From positions 1-64,000 of the forward strand of contig JAVJQS010000015.1 of NCBI GenBank assembly GCA_040218815.1: 64,000 bases of DNA, read 5' to 3'. Positions 17,595 through 26,822 of this stretch are shown here, in pieces. Source of the DNA: JAVJQS01 sp040218815. Its GTDB lineage: Bacteria > Bacteroidota > Bacteroidia > Flavobacteriales_E > Vicingaceae. Every line of letters begins with the position of its first letter. The stretch's first letter is position 1. The notes below the pieces were generated by a model that saw nothing but the letters and a program-made list of their open reading frames with translations, had not been told where the DNA came from and searched no databases. Position numbers and translations under genes: made by a program.

Positions 17595-18725
17595 ATGAAA
17601 GATATTCAAATGGTTGACCTTGGAGGTCAATACAAAAAAATAAAAAAAGAAGTTGATGCCCGCATTGCAGAAGTCATGAACACCTCTGCATTCATAAATG
17701 GTCCAGAAGTAAAGCGGTTTCAAACTGAATTAGAAACTTATTTGGATGTTAAACATGTGATTCCTTGTGCAAATGGCACTGATGCTTTGCAAGTTGCCAT
17801 GATGGCATTGGGGTTAAAGCCAGGTGATGAAGTAATCACCACGACTTTTACCTTTGTTGCAACAGCAGAAGTTATTGCTCTATTGGGTTTAACACCTGTT
17901 TTAGTTGATTGTGATCCTGATTCATTTTTAATTTCAACAGAAGCAGTAGAAGGGGCAATAACGTCTAAGACAAAAGCAATTATTCCTGTTCATCTATTTG
18001 GTCAGTGCGCCAATATGGAAGAAATTATGAAAATTGCCAAAAAACATGACCTAAGGGTGATTGAAGATGCTGCCCAATCGATAGGAGCAAGTTTTCATTT
18101 TTCGAATGGCGATGCCAAACAGTCTGGCACCATTGGTGATTTTGGTTGTACCTCGTTTTTCCCTTCAAAAAATTTAGGATGTTATGGTGATGGTGGTGCA
18201 TTGTTTACGAATGACGATAAATTGGCTGAGAAGGCACGCATGGTTGTAAATCATGGAATGAAAGTAAGGTATTACCATGATGAAATTGGTGTTAACTCTC
18301 GATTAGATAGCATTCAAGCAGCGGTATTGAGCGTAAAGCTTGCCCGACTAGATAATTATTGCAATGCAAGAAGAATGGCTGCTTTCTTTTATGATCAAGC
18401 CTTTAAAGATATTGTACAGATTGAAACGCCCAAGCGAATGAAAAATTCTTGTCATGTATTTCATCAATATACCTTAAAAATTAAGGGAGTAGATAGAAAT
18501 GCATTGCAAGCACATATGATGGAAAACAATGTTCCAGCGATGATTTATTATCCAGTACCCTTACATCAACAAAAAGCTTATCGAGATGATAGGTACCAGG
18601 ATGGCGCTTTTCCCGTTGCTGAAAAATTGGCAACCCAAGTAATTTCATTGCCAATGCACACAGAGTTAGAAGCAGACCAATTGGAGCATATTACTAAAAC
18701 GTTGCTATCATTTATAAATAAATAG
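17595..18725 (+). CDS. DegT/DnrJ/EryC1/StrS family sugar aminotransferase (WbpE-like)
   Basis: 376 residues. PLP-dependent sugar aminotransferase. The PLP lysine is Lys192 in FFPSKNLGCYGDGG, and GTDALQ (about 61-66) and EDAAQSIGA bind the cofactor phosphate and ring. The sequence is closest in pattern to WbpE/WlbC, which aminate UDP-3-keto-GlcNAcA. This fits the WbpD-like acetyltransferase three genes on. It leads the sugar-nucleotide cassette. The required 3-dehydrogenase (WbpB/WlbA) is not in the window. Confidence 0.88.
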   Translation: MKDIQMVDLGGQYKKIKKEVDARIAEVMNTSAFINGPEVKRFQTELETYLDVKHVIPCANGTDALQVAMMALGLKPGDEVITTTFTFVATAEVIALLGLTPVLVDCDPDSFLISTEAVEGAITSKTKAIIPVHLFGQCANMEEIMKIAKKHDLRVIEDAAQSIGASFHFSNGDAKQSGTIGDFGCTSFFPSKNLGCYGDGGALFTNDDKLAEKARMVVNHGMKVRYYHDEIGVNSRLDSIQAAVLSVKLARLDNYCNARRMAAFFYDQAFKDIVQIETPKRMKNSCHVFHQYTLKIKGVDRNALQAHMMENNVPAMIYYPVPLHQQKAYRDDRYQDGAFPVAEKLATQVISLPMHTELEADQLEHITKTLLSFINK

Positions 18726-18770
18726 AGCGAACAAATACGAAAAAAGATATTAAGTAATTAAGATAAAAAA

Positions 18771-20087
18771 ATGAAAATTGCAGTTGTAGGTACAGGTTAT
18801 GTTGGTTTAGTTACAGGAACTTGTTTGGCAGAAACAGGGAATGAAGTTATTTGCGTTGATATTGATCAAGAGAAGGTAAGAAAAATGAAAAATGGGATAG
18901 TTCCCATATATGAGCCACATCTAGATGTTTTATTTGAAAGAAATATCAAGCAAAAACGCTTAAGTTTTACTACTAATTTAGAAAAAGCAGTAAAAGATGC
19001 GAAAATTATATTTTTAGCTTTACCAACACCTCCAGATGAAGATGGCTCAGCAGATTTATCCTATGTTTTAAACGTGGCAGATCAGTTGGGTAAAATGATT
19101 AAGGAATATAAAATTATCATTGATAAAAGCACAGTGCCGGTTGGAACAGCTGAAAAGGTACATGCTGCAGTAGCAAAACATGCCACAGTTGATTTTGATA
19201 TCGTTTCTAATCCTGAATTCTTAAGAGAAGGGTTCGCCGTAGATGATTTTTTGAAACCAGATCGTGTTGTGATTGGAACGGAATCAGAACGTGCTAGAAA
19301 CATATTGGAAGAATTATACAAGCCTTATGTGCGACAAGGGAATCCAATTATTTTTATGGATGAAAAGTCAGCTGAACTTACAAAATATGCAGCGAATGCT
19401 TTTTTAGCTACTAAGATTACCTTTATGAATGAAATTGCTAACTTTTGTGAGAAAGTTGGAGCAGATGTTGATGCTGTGCGCGCTGGGATTGGATCAGATA
19501 CTCGGATTGGGAAGCGATTTCTATTTCCTGGGATAGGATATGGGGGAAGTTGTTTTCCAAAAGATGTTCAAGCGTTAGCAAAATCTGGAACAGAGGAAGG
19601 CTATCACTTCAATATATTGGATTCAGTGATGAAGGTCAACCAAAATCAAAAGTTAGCGCTTATCCCTAAGATAAAAGATTATTTTAATGGAGATATTAAG
19701 GGTAAGAATATTGCCTTGTGGGGCTTGGCGTTTAAGCCTGATACTGATGACATTAGAGAAGCACCAGCCTTGTATTTAATTGATGAATTATTGGCAGCAG
19801 GAGCTACTATTTCAGCTTATGATCCTGAAGCGATGTCTAATGTGCAAGAACGTTTAGGTAATAAAATTCGTTTCGCTATGGATGCATATGATGCCTGCAA
19901 CCAGGCAGACTTCTTAGTAATTGCAACCGAATGGTCTGCATTTAGACATCCTGACTTTGAGAAGCTATCTAAAAAACTAAAGAATAAATTGATTTTTGAT
20001 GGTAGAAACTTATATGATTTATCCTTGATGAGAAAAGAAGGTTTCAACTACATTAGTATAGGAAGAAATAGCGTGTTACATAAATAA
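18771..20087 (+). CDS. ugd: UDP-glucose 6-dehydrogenase
   Basis: 438 residues. It oxidises UDP-glucose twice to UDP-glucuronate with NAD. The N-terminal Rossmann loop is GTGYVGLVTG. The central LPTPPDEDG and STVPVGT motifs and the catalytic Cys261 in FPGIGYGGSCFPKD are all present, as is the C-terminal UDP-binding domain. Its product is the substrate of the UXS-like enzyme encoded next (31-nt gap), so the pair should make UDP-xylose. Confidence 0.93.
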   Translation: MKIAVVGTGYVGLVTGTCLAETGNEVICVDIDQEKVRKMKNGIVPIYEPHLDVLFERNIKQKRLSFTTNLEKAVKDAKIIFLALPTPPDEDGSADLSYVLNVADQLGKMIKEYKIIIDKSTVPVGTAEKVHAAVAKHATVDFDIVSNPEFLREGFAVDDFLKPDRVVIGTESERARNILEELYKPYVRQGNPIIFMDEKSAELTKYAANAFLATKITFMNEIANFCEKVGADVDAVRAGIGSDTRIGKRFLFPGIGYGGSCFPKDVQALAKSGTEEGYHFNILDSVMKVNQNQKLALIPKIKDYFNGDIKGKNIALWGLAFKPDTDDIREAPALYLIDELLAAGATISAYDPEAMSNVQERLGNKIRFAMDAYDACNQADFLVIATEWSAFRHPDFEKLSKKLKNKLIFDGRNLYDLSLMRKEGFNYISIGRNSVLHK

Positions 20088-20117
20088 AAACAGCTATTAA
20101 TAAATAACTAAATAAGC

Positions 20118-21104
20118 ATGAAAAGAGTTGTTATTACAGGCGCCGCCGGATTTTTAGGTTCTCACCTTTGTGATCGTTTCATAAAAGAAGGGTATGAGGT
20201 GGTGGCTATTGACAACTTGATCACAGGGAATATTAAAAACTTGGAGCATTTAATGCCGTTGGAAAATTTTGAATTCTATCATCAAGATGTTTCTAATCAT
20301 GTGCATATCTCTGGCGAAGTAGATTATATCTTGCATTTCGCTTCTCCTGCAAGTCCAATAGATTACTTGAAGATACCTATTCAGACTTTGAAAGTAAGTT
20401 CGTTGGGAACCCATAACTTATTAGGCCTAGCAAAAGCAAAAAATGCAAAGATTTTAGTTGCTTCAACCTCTGAAGTTTATGGCGACCCTTTGGTTCATCC
20501 ACAAACGGAAGATTATTGGGGAAATGTGAATCCTATTGGCCCTAGAGGGGTTTACGATGAAGCAAAGCGTTTTCAAGAAGCGATAACAATGGCTTACCAT
20601 AGCTTTCATGCTTTAGAAGTATCAATCGTCCGTATTTTTAATACTTATGGTCCTAGGATGCGTTTGAATGATGGGCGAGTTTTGCCAGCTTTTATTGGCC
20701 AGGCTTTAAGGGGTGAGGACTTGACTGTTTTTGGAGATGGTTCACAAACAAGATCATTTTGTTATGTAGATGATTTAGTAGAAGGAATTTATCGGTTGCT
20801 GCTGAGTAATATTTCACAGCCAGTAAATATTGGAAACCCTGATGAGATTACCATTTTGGATTTTGCAAAGGAAATTATAAAGCTTACTGGAACTGATCAA
20901 AAGATAGTTTTTAAAGAATTGCCAAAAGATGATCCGATGCAACGTCAGCCAGATATTTCAAAAGCAAAAAAAGAATTAGGCTGGCAGCCAAAAGTGGATA
21001 GGGCAGAAGGATTAAAAATTACCTATGACTACTTTAAATCGCTCACTGAAGATGATTTATATAAAAAGGAGCATAACGACTTCTCAAAATACATTCGAAA
21101 TTAA
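20118..21104 (+). CDS. UDP-glucuronate decarboxylase-like (UXS) SDR enzyme
   Basis: 328 residues. Extended SDR with GAAGFLGSHL, the HFASPASP signature of UXS enzymes, the ASTSEVYGDP strand and the active pair Tyr146/Lys150 in GVYDEAKR. UXS converts UDP-glucuronate to UDP-xylose. Directly downstream of ugd, which supplies the substrate. The stop codon overlaps the next start by one base (TAATG at 21102-21106), so translation is probably coupled. Confidence 0.88.
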   Translation: MKRVVITGAAGFLGSHLCDRFIKEGYEVVAIDNLITGNIKNLEHLMPLENFEFYHQDVSNHVHISGEVDYILHFASPASPIDYLKIPIQTLKVSSLGTHNLLGLAKAKNAKILVASTSEVYGDPLVHPQTEDYWGNVNPIGPRGVYDEAKRFQEAITMAYHSFHALEVSIVRIFNTYGPRMRLNDGRVLPAFIGQALRGEDLTVFGDGSQTRSFCYVDDLVEGIYRLLLSNISQPVNIGNPDEITILDFAKEIIKLTGTDQKIVFKELPKDDPMQRQPDISKAKKELGWQPKVDRAEGLKITYDYFKSLTEDDLYKKEHNDFSKYIRN

Positions 21105-21673
21105 TGGAATATTTTGTACATGAAACTGCGGTTATTGATGAAGGTTGTACCATTGGAAAAGGAACTAAGATATGGCACTTTAGTCACTTAATGCCCAATT
21201 CAATACTTGGTGAAAATTGCAACATAGGTCAAAACTGTGTGATCTCTCCTGACGTTACTTTAGGAAATCAAGTAAAAGTTCAGAACAATGTTTCAATTTA
21301 TACAGGTGTAATTTGTGAAGATGATGTTTTTTTGGGTCCTTCTATGGTGTTCACCAACGTAACAAATCCCAGAAGCGCTGTAAATCGAAGAGGGCAATAT
21401 GAAAAAACATTGGTAAAAAAAGGAGCCACTATTGGTGCAAATGCCACTGTAGTATGTGGAAATAACCTAGGAGCATATTGCTTTATAGGAGCTGGAGCTG
21501 TAATTACCAAAGAAGTTGCTGATTATGCCTTAATGGTTGGAAATCCAGCAAAGCAAATAGGGTGGATGAGTGAATATGGTCACCGCTTAACTTTTGATGA
21601 AAATGGCATTGCCATTTGCTCTGAGTCAAAAGAAAAGTATGAATTAAGAAACGGAAAAGTTAAAAAAATATAG
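21104..21673 (+). CDS. WbpD/WlbB-like N-acetyltransferase (left-handed beta-helix)
   Basis: 189 residues. Hexapeptide-repeat protein with isoleucine-rich turns (IGKGT, LGENCNIGQN, IGANAT). It also has FTNVTNPRSAVNR and the C-terminal MVGNPAKQIGWMSEYG, which are typical of UDP-2-acetamido-3-amino-2,3-dideoxyglucuronate N-acetyltransferases. It should act after the DegT-type aminotransferase in making UDP-GlcNAc(3NAc)A. It is coupled to the UXS gene by TAATG and lies 15 nt before the next dehydrogenase. Confidence 0.88.
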   Translation: MEYFVHETAVIDEGCTIGKGTKIWHFSHLMPNSILGENCNIGQNCVISPDVTLGNQVKVQNNVSIYTGVICEDDVFLGPSMVFTNVTNPRSAVNRRGQYEKTLVKKGATIGANATVVCGNNLGAYCFIGAGAVITKEVADYALMVGNPAKQIGWMSEYGHRLTFDENGIAICSESKEKYELRNGKVKKI

Positions 21674-21688
21674 GTTTTAAATAGAGTT

Positions 21689-22984
21689 ATGGGAATTTAT
21701 CAAAATCTTGTAAGTAAAAAAGAAAAGGTAGCAGTAATTGGTTTAGGTTATGTTGGTTTACCAATAGCATTGGCTTTAGCAAAGAAAGTATGCGTTATTG
21801 GTTTCGACATTAGCGAAAGTCGAGTTGATTTAATGAAACAAGGAATCGATCCAAGTGAAGAGTTAGAAAGGAAGGATTTTGCTAATTCGGACATTACTTT
21901 TACTGCTAAGAGTGAAGATTTAAAGGCAGCTACATTTTTTATAGTTGCTGTACCAACACCAATTGATCAGCACAATTTACCTGATTTAAAGCCATTGCTT
22001 TCTGCCTCAAAAACAGTAGGAAAGGCAATTAAAAAGGGGGACTATGTTGTTTTTGAATCAACTGTTTATCCCGGTTGTACTGAAGAAGATTGCGTTCCAG
22101 TAATCGAAAAGCTTAGTGGATTAAAAATGACTCAGGACTTCATTGTAGGGTATTCTCCTGAGCGGATTAATCCAGGTGATACAAAACATACCTTACAAAA
22201 TGTCACAAAAGTTGTTTCTGCATGTTGTGAGGAAGGCTTAGATGAAGTAGCTAAGGTTTATGAATTAGTTGTTGAGGTGGGAGTGCACAGGGCTGCAACC
22301 ATCAAAGTTGCTGAAGCAGCAAAAATTATTGAAAATACACAACGCGATGTAAATATTGCTCTAATAAATGAGCTTTCAGTTATTTTCAATAAGATGAATA
22401 TCAATACTTATGATGTGCTTGAAGCTGCAGGTACAAAGTGGAATTTCTTAAAGTTTTTTCCAGGGTTAGTTGGAGGACATTGTATTGGTGTCGACCCCTA
22501 CTATTTAACTTATAAGGCAAAAGAATATGGCTATCATGCTCAAATTATTAATTCAGGCAGGTCAGTAAATGATGGGATGGGAAGCTATATTGCAGGTAGA
22601 ATCGTAAAAGGTATAGTTGCTCAAAAAAAGGCAAGTGATGGTGCAAGAGTTTTGGTAATGGGAGCAACCTTTAAAGAAAATGTGAGTGATATCCGCAATT
22701 CGAAAGTTGCAGATGTAGTTCAAGAATTAAAGTCTTTTGGTTTGCAGGTAGATGTAATTGATCCACATGCATCCTCAGAAGAATTAAAACGAACTTATGG
22801 TTTTAGCTTAACCGACAAAGTAGCAGAAAATTATGATGCCGCTTTGCTTGCAGTAAGTCATGACGAATATATAAATTTAAAAGAGAGTTTCTTCAAAAAA
22901 ATACTTGGTTCAAAAGGATTTATTTTTGATATAAGAGGGCTAATGAGAGGAAAAGTAGGAAATATAAAATATCAAAGTCTATAA
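21689..22984 (+). CDS. Nucleotide-sugar dehydrogenase of the TviB/WbpO/WbpA type
   Basis: 431 residues. UDP-HexNAc 6-dehydrogenase family: Rossmann loop GLGYVGLPIALAL, VAVPTPID, ESTVYPGCTEE, YSPERINPGD and the catalytic Cys in LVGGHCIGVDPYYL. The family oxidises UDP-GlcNAc or UDP-GalNAc to the uronic acid. With the TviC-like epimerase two genes on it could make UDP-GalNAcA; with the DegT and WbpD-like enzymes it could supply UDP-GlcNAcA. The sequence alone does not decide. Its stop overlaps the rfbB start by one base (TAATG). Confidence 0.88.
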   Translation: MGIYQNLVSKKEKVAVIGLGYVGLPIALALAKKVCVIGFDISESRVDLMKQGIDPSEELERKDFANSDITFTAKSEDLKAATFFIVAVPTPIDQHNLPDLKPLLSASKTVGKAIKKGDYVVFESTVYPGCTEEDCVPVIEKLSGLKMTQDFIVGYSPERINPGDTKHTLQNVTKVVSACCEEGLDEVAKVYELVVEVGVHRAATIKVAEAAKIIENTQRDVNIALINELSVIFNKMNINTYDVLEAAGTKWNFLKFFPGLVGGHCIGVDPYYLTYKAKEYGYHAQIINSGRSVNDGMGSYIAGRIVKGIVAQKKASDGARVLVMGATFKENVSDIRNSKVADVVQELKSFGLQVDVIDPHASSEELKRTYGFSLTDKVAENYDAALLAVSHDEYINLKESFFKKILGSKGFIFDIRGLMRGKVGNIKYQSL

Positions 22985-24039
22985 TGGGGAAAAGTGTTCT
23001 AATTACCGGCGGTGCAGGATTTATAGGCTCTCATGTAGTAAGATTAATGGTGAATAAATATCCTAATTACACCATAGTGAATTACGATAAGTTGACCTAT
23101 GCAGGAAATTTAGAAAACTTAAAAGACTTGGATGCTGCCAATAACTACAATTTTGTAAAAGGAGATATCTTAGATGAAACGCTTTTAGCTGAGGTGTTTT
23201 CAAAATATAAAATTGATTCAGTTATACATTTAGCCGCAGAATCTCATGTAGACCGATCTATTAGCAATCCATTGGAATTTATTCAAACCAATGTGATAGG
23301 AACTGCCTGTTTGATGAATGCTGCAAAAGATTATTGGGGCGAAGATTTTAGTAACAAGCTCTTTTATCATATTTCTACTGATGAGGTCTACGGTTCTTTG
23401 GGTGAGACGGGTTACTTTACTGAAGAAACACCCTACGATCCACGTAGTCCATATTCATCATCAAAGGCAAGTTCTGACCACTTAGTGCGGGCTTACTTTC
23501 ATACGTATAAGTTTCCCATTGTAATCTCAAATTGCTCCAATAATTATGGTGCAAATCAATTTCCCGAAAAGTTAATTCCACTTTTTATAAATAACATTAG
23601 AAACAAAAAGGACTTGCCAGTTTATGGCAAAGGAGATAACATCAGAGATTGGTTGTGGGTGAATGACCATGCTGATGCCATTGACGTAATTTTTCACAAT
23701 GGGAAAAATGGTGAAACTTATAATATTGGTGGAAATAACGAATGGCAGAACATTAAATTGATTAAGAAGTTGTGCCAAATTATGGATAAAAAATTGGGTC
23801 GTTCTGCTGGTGACTCAGAAAAACTGATTACTTATGTTACTGACAGGAAAGGACATGATCAGCGATATGCCATTGATGCAAGTAAGTTGAAAAATGATTT
23901 AGGCTGGGAGCCTTCCATTGATTTTGAAAACGGCTTAGAGAAAACAGTAGATTGGTATTTGCAAAATGAAGCGTGGATGGAACATGTTACCTCTGGAGAA
24001 TACCAACAATACTACGATGAACAATATGGTGAAAAGTAA
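22984..24039 (+). CDS. rfbB: dTDP-glucose 4,6-dehydratase
   Basis: 351 residues. Extended SDR making dTDP-4-keto-6-deoxyglucose. Motifs: GGAGFIGSHVV, LTYAGNLENL, HLAAESHVDRSI, the STDEVYG strand, YSSSKASSDHLVR with the Tyr-x3-Lys pair, and NNYGANQFPEKLIP. These are specific for RmlB. No rmlA, rmlC or rmlD lies in the window, so the product may feed another deoxysugar route, or those genes are elsewhere. Confidence 0.93.
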   Translation: MGKSVLITGGAGFIGSHVVRLMVNKYPNYTIVNYDKLTYAGNLENLKDLDAANNYNFVKGDILDETLLAEVFSKYKIDSVIHLAAESHVDRSISNPLEFIQTNVIGTACLMNAAKDYWGEDFSNKLFYHISTDEVYGSLGETGYFTEETPYDPRSPYSSSKASSDHLVRAYFHTYKFPIVISNCSNNYGANQFPEKLIPLFINNIRNKKDLPVYGKGDNIRDWLWVNDHADAIDVIFHNGKNGETYNIGGNNEWQNIKLIKKLCQIMDKKLGRSAGDSEKLITYVTDRKGHDQRYAIDASKLKNDLGWEPSIDFENGLEKTVDWYLQNEAWMEHVTSGEYQQYYDEQYGEK

Positions 24040-24044
24040 TTTTT

Positions 24045-25028
24045 ATGTATAAAACTAATTTTCATCAAACCGATCTTTCCCTCTCTACCTTTTTAGTTAC
24101 CGGTGGAGCAGGCTTTATAGGATCTAATTTGGTGGAGTATTTACTTGAGTTTGGTGCTAAAAAAGTAAAAGTGATTGATAACTTATCTACTGGTTTTATT
24201 GAAAATTTAGCTTCTTTTAAAGCTCATCCAAACTTTGAATTTATTGAAGCAGACATCAGTGATTACGATAGCTGTTTGTCGGCAATGGAAGGCATTGACT
24301 TTGTTAGTCACCAAGCTGCTTTAGGCTCTGTTCCAAGATCTATTGAAAAACCGGTTTCTACTAATCAGGCAAATGTTGTGGGTTTTTTAAATGTGATTAC
24401 CGCCGCTCGAGAAAAAGGAGTGAAGCGTGTCGTATATGCCAGTTCTTCCTCAGTTTATGGTGATGAACCAACTTTGCCAAAGTTAGAGTCAAAGCTTGGA
24501 AATCCACTTTCACCTTATGCGGTTAGCAAATACACGAATGAGTTGTATGCAAAGGTGGCTTATTTAAATTATGGACAGGAATTATTGGGCTTGCGATATT
24601 TTAATGTTTTTGGCCCACGGCAAAGTCCTGAAGGTGCATATGCCGCAGTAATTCCATTATTTATTAAGGCACTGCTCAACAATGAGGCACCCTATATTAA
24701 TGGTGATGGTCAACAAAGTAGAGATTTTACCTACGTAGAGAATGCTGTTCAAGCAAACATTAAGGCGCTTTTCACAACAAAAAACAAAGCGTTAGGTGAA
24801 TCTTATAACATTGCTGTCGGGGAGCGATTTACTTTGATTCAGCTTTTTGAAGAAATTCAAGGAAAACTTAAATCAAATGTGAAGGCCATTCATCGGGAAG
24901 AAAGAGCGGGAGATATAAAAGACTCCTTAGCAGATATAAGTAAGGCAAATAAACTTTTGAATTACCAACCTAGTGTTCGCTTTCAAGAAGGCATTGATAA
25001 AACCATTAATTGGTTTAAACAACAATAA
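24045..25028 (+). CDS. TviC/WbpP-like UDP-N-acetylglucosamine 4-epimerase
   Basis: 327 residues. Extended SDR: GGAGFIGSNLVE, HQAALGSVPRSIEKP (a signature of TviC/WbpP epimerases), ASSSSVYGDEP, SPYAVSKYTNE with the Tyr-x3-Lys pair, and YFNVFGPRQSP. It interconverts UDP-GlcNAc and UDP-GalNAc or their uronic acids. In Vi antigen and WbpO/WbpP pathways this enzyme is paired with a dehydrogenase like the one two genes upstream. Starts 5 nt after rfbB. Confidence 0.88.
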   Translation: MYKTNFHQTDLSLSTFLVTGGAGFIGSNLVEYLLEFGAKKVKVIDNLSTGFIENLASFKAHPNFEFIEADISDYDSCLSAMEGIDFVSHQAALGSVPRSIEKPVSTNQANVVGFLNVITAAREKGVKRVVYASSSSVYGDEPTLPKLESKLGNPLSPYAVSKYTNELYAKVAYLNYGQELLGLRYFNVFGPRQSPEGAYAAVIPLFIKALLNNEAPYINGDGQQSRDFTYVENAVQANIKALFTTKNKALGESYNIAVGERFTLIQLFEEIQGKLKSNVKAIHREERAGDIKDSLADISKANKLLNYQPSVRFQEGIDKTINWFKQQ

Positions 25029-25056
25029 TGTGTTCAGAAATGCTTAACTTCTCATT

Positions 25057-25803
25057 ATGAGTTTTTTTTCAAAATTATTTAAGAAAGAAGAAGAAATGCC
25101 TCCTGCCTCATTGGGGCAACTCAAAGTTGATTTTCATTCTCACTTAATTCCCGGTGTTGATGATGGTTCTCGAAGCATGGAGGAAACCATCAAACTTATT
25201 CAAGGGTTTAAGAAATTAGGGTATAAAAAGCTTATAACGACACCTCATGTAATGAGTGATTTTTATAAAAATACACCTGAAATAATTCTTGGAGGACTAG
25301 AAAAGGTGAGACAAGAGTTAGAAAAGCAACAGATTGAAATGGAACTAGAAGCTGCAGCTGAGTATTACTTGGATGAGTATTTAAACGAAAAAATTAAATC
25401 CAAGTCCTTGTTAACTTTTGGCCAAAATCATTTATTGTTTGAGTTACCTTTTGTTGCAGAACCGCCTAATTTGGCTTCTACCATATTTGAATTACAAACT
25501 AATGGATATAAGCCCATTTTGGCACACCCAGAGCGCTATGGTTTTTGGTACAATACTTTCAATAAATACCATGAAATGAAAGATAAGGGAGTGGCCCTTC
25601 AACTTAATATTCTCTCTTTAATTGGTCATTATTCTCCAGAAACGAGGAAAATAGCAGAGCGCATGATTGACGAAAACCTCATTAGTTTTTTAGGCTCGGA
25701 TTGTCACAATTTACATCACTTAGAATTAATTGACGAAGCAAGAGCTAAAAAGTACTTGCACAAGTTGATGGATAGTGGGTTATTGCAGAATAAGGTACTT
25801 TAA
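25057..25803 (+). CDS. CpsB/CapC-type tyrosine-protein phosphatase (PHP domain)
   Basis: 248 residues. PHP-fold metallo-phosphatase: DFHSHLIPGVDDGS near residue 30, TTPHVM, ILAHPERY and FLGSDCHN supply the metal ligands. CpsB/YwqE enzymes dephosphorylate the polysaccharide copolymerase tyrosine kinase (Wzc/CpsD type) and so control capsule export. No such kinase, flippase or polymerase is in the window. It closes the sugar-nucleotide cassette (28-nt gap). The TAA interlocks with the stop of murB (TTAA, 25800-25803). Confidence 0.9.
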   Translation: MSFFSKLFKKEEEMPPASLGQLKVDFHSHLIPGVDDGSRSMEETIKLIQGFKKLGYKKLITTPHVMSDFYKNTPEIILGGLEKVRQELEKQQIEMELEAAAEYYLDEYLNEKIKSKSLLTFGQNHLLFELPFVAEPPNLASTIFELQTNGYKPILAHPERYGFWYNTFNKYHEMKDKGVALQLNILSLIGHYSPETRKIAERMIDENLISFLGSDCHNLHHLELIDEARAKKYLHKLMDSGLLQNKVL

Positions 25804-26822
25804 ATCACATTCACTTCCCGTTCTAGCTCTACACCAAATTTTTTATTGATTGAATATAAAATCCGTTCAGATAAATTGAATATTTCTTCACCAGTTGCAT
25901 TTCCATGATTTACAAGCACCAATGCTTGATTTTTATGCACACCATAGTCTTTTTCTCGAAAGCCTTTCCAGCCTGCATTCTCAATGAGCCAACCAGCCGC
26001 TAATTTGTAGCCACCATGTGGCAGTTTGTAGGCTGGCATAGATTTGAAACGCTTTTTTAGTTGGTTGAATTTTTCTTCTGTAATTATTGGGTTTTTAAAG
26101 AAACTACCCGAGTTACCAATTTTTTTAGGATCAGGCAATTTACTTTGTCGAATTGCTATTACAGCATCCGAAATTGCTCTAATGCTCAAGTCATTTTCTG
26201 CAACACCATCTTTTTCTAGTTGCTGCTTTATGGCGCCATATTCAATATTGAATTTTGGGGATTTGTTGAGCCTAAAATGGACTGCCGTGATGAAGTATTT
26301 ACCTTTATGACTTGTCTTAAAAATACTACTCCTGTAGTCGAAATCGCATTCAGAATTGTTAAACTCTACTAGATTACCAGTTTCAATTTCCAATGCCAAT
26401 ACCTTTGTAATCAATTCCTTTACTTCAACTCCATAGGCTCCTATATTTTGCATTGGACTCGCACCAACATTTCCTGGAATTAATGATAAATTTTCTAATC
26501 CTGCGTAATTATTTTCAACACAATAGAGTACAAATTGATGCCAGTTTTCTCCGGCTCCTACCTCAAGCACAATGTGATGATCATCTTCTTCAACTGTGAT
26601 TATTCCTTTGATATTGTTTTGTATCACTATTCCTTCAACATCCTTAGTTAGTAGTAAATTACTGCCTCCTCCAAGGATTAAAAATTTTTTTCTCTCTAGG
26701 TCATTCTCATTAAAAAATACAGCTGCAGCTGCTTTACTTTCAATGCTGATGAACTCAGCAGCCTTGGCTTTAATTCCGAAAGTATTTAATTGATCTAGTG
26801 ATTTATTTGTTTCTATCTTCAT
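25800..26822 (-). CDS. murB: UDP-N-acetylenolpyruvoylglucosamine reductase
   Basis: 340 residues, type I MurB. FAD enzyme that reduces UDP-GlcNAc-enolpyruvate to UDP-MurNAc. Visible: NTFGIKA, the FAD loop LGGGSNLLLT, GNVGASPMQNIGAYGVE, YRSSIFK and the catalytic Ser in GNSGSFFKNP, followed by LIENAGWKG. It is coupled to the upstream patatin gene by ATGA (26819-26822). Confidence 0.95.
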   Translation of the reverse strand: MKIETNKSLDQLNTFGIKAKAAEFISIESKAAAAVFFNENDLERKKFLILGGGSNLLLTKDVEGIVIQNNIKGIITVEEDDHHIVLEVGAGENWHQFVLYCVENNYAGLENLSLIPGNVGASPMQNIGAYGVEVKELITKVLALEIETGNLVEFNNSECDFDYRSSIFKTSHKGKYFITAVHFRLNKSPKFNIEYGAIKQQLEKDGVAENDLSIRAISDAVIAIRQSKLPDPKKIGNSGSFFKNPIITEEKFNQLKKRFKSMPAYKLPHGGYKLAAGWLIENAGWKGFREKDYGVHKNQALVLVNHGNATGEEIFNLSERILYSINKKFGVELEREVNVI

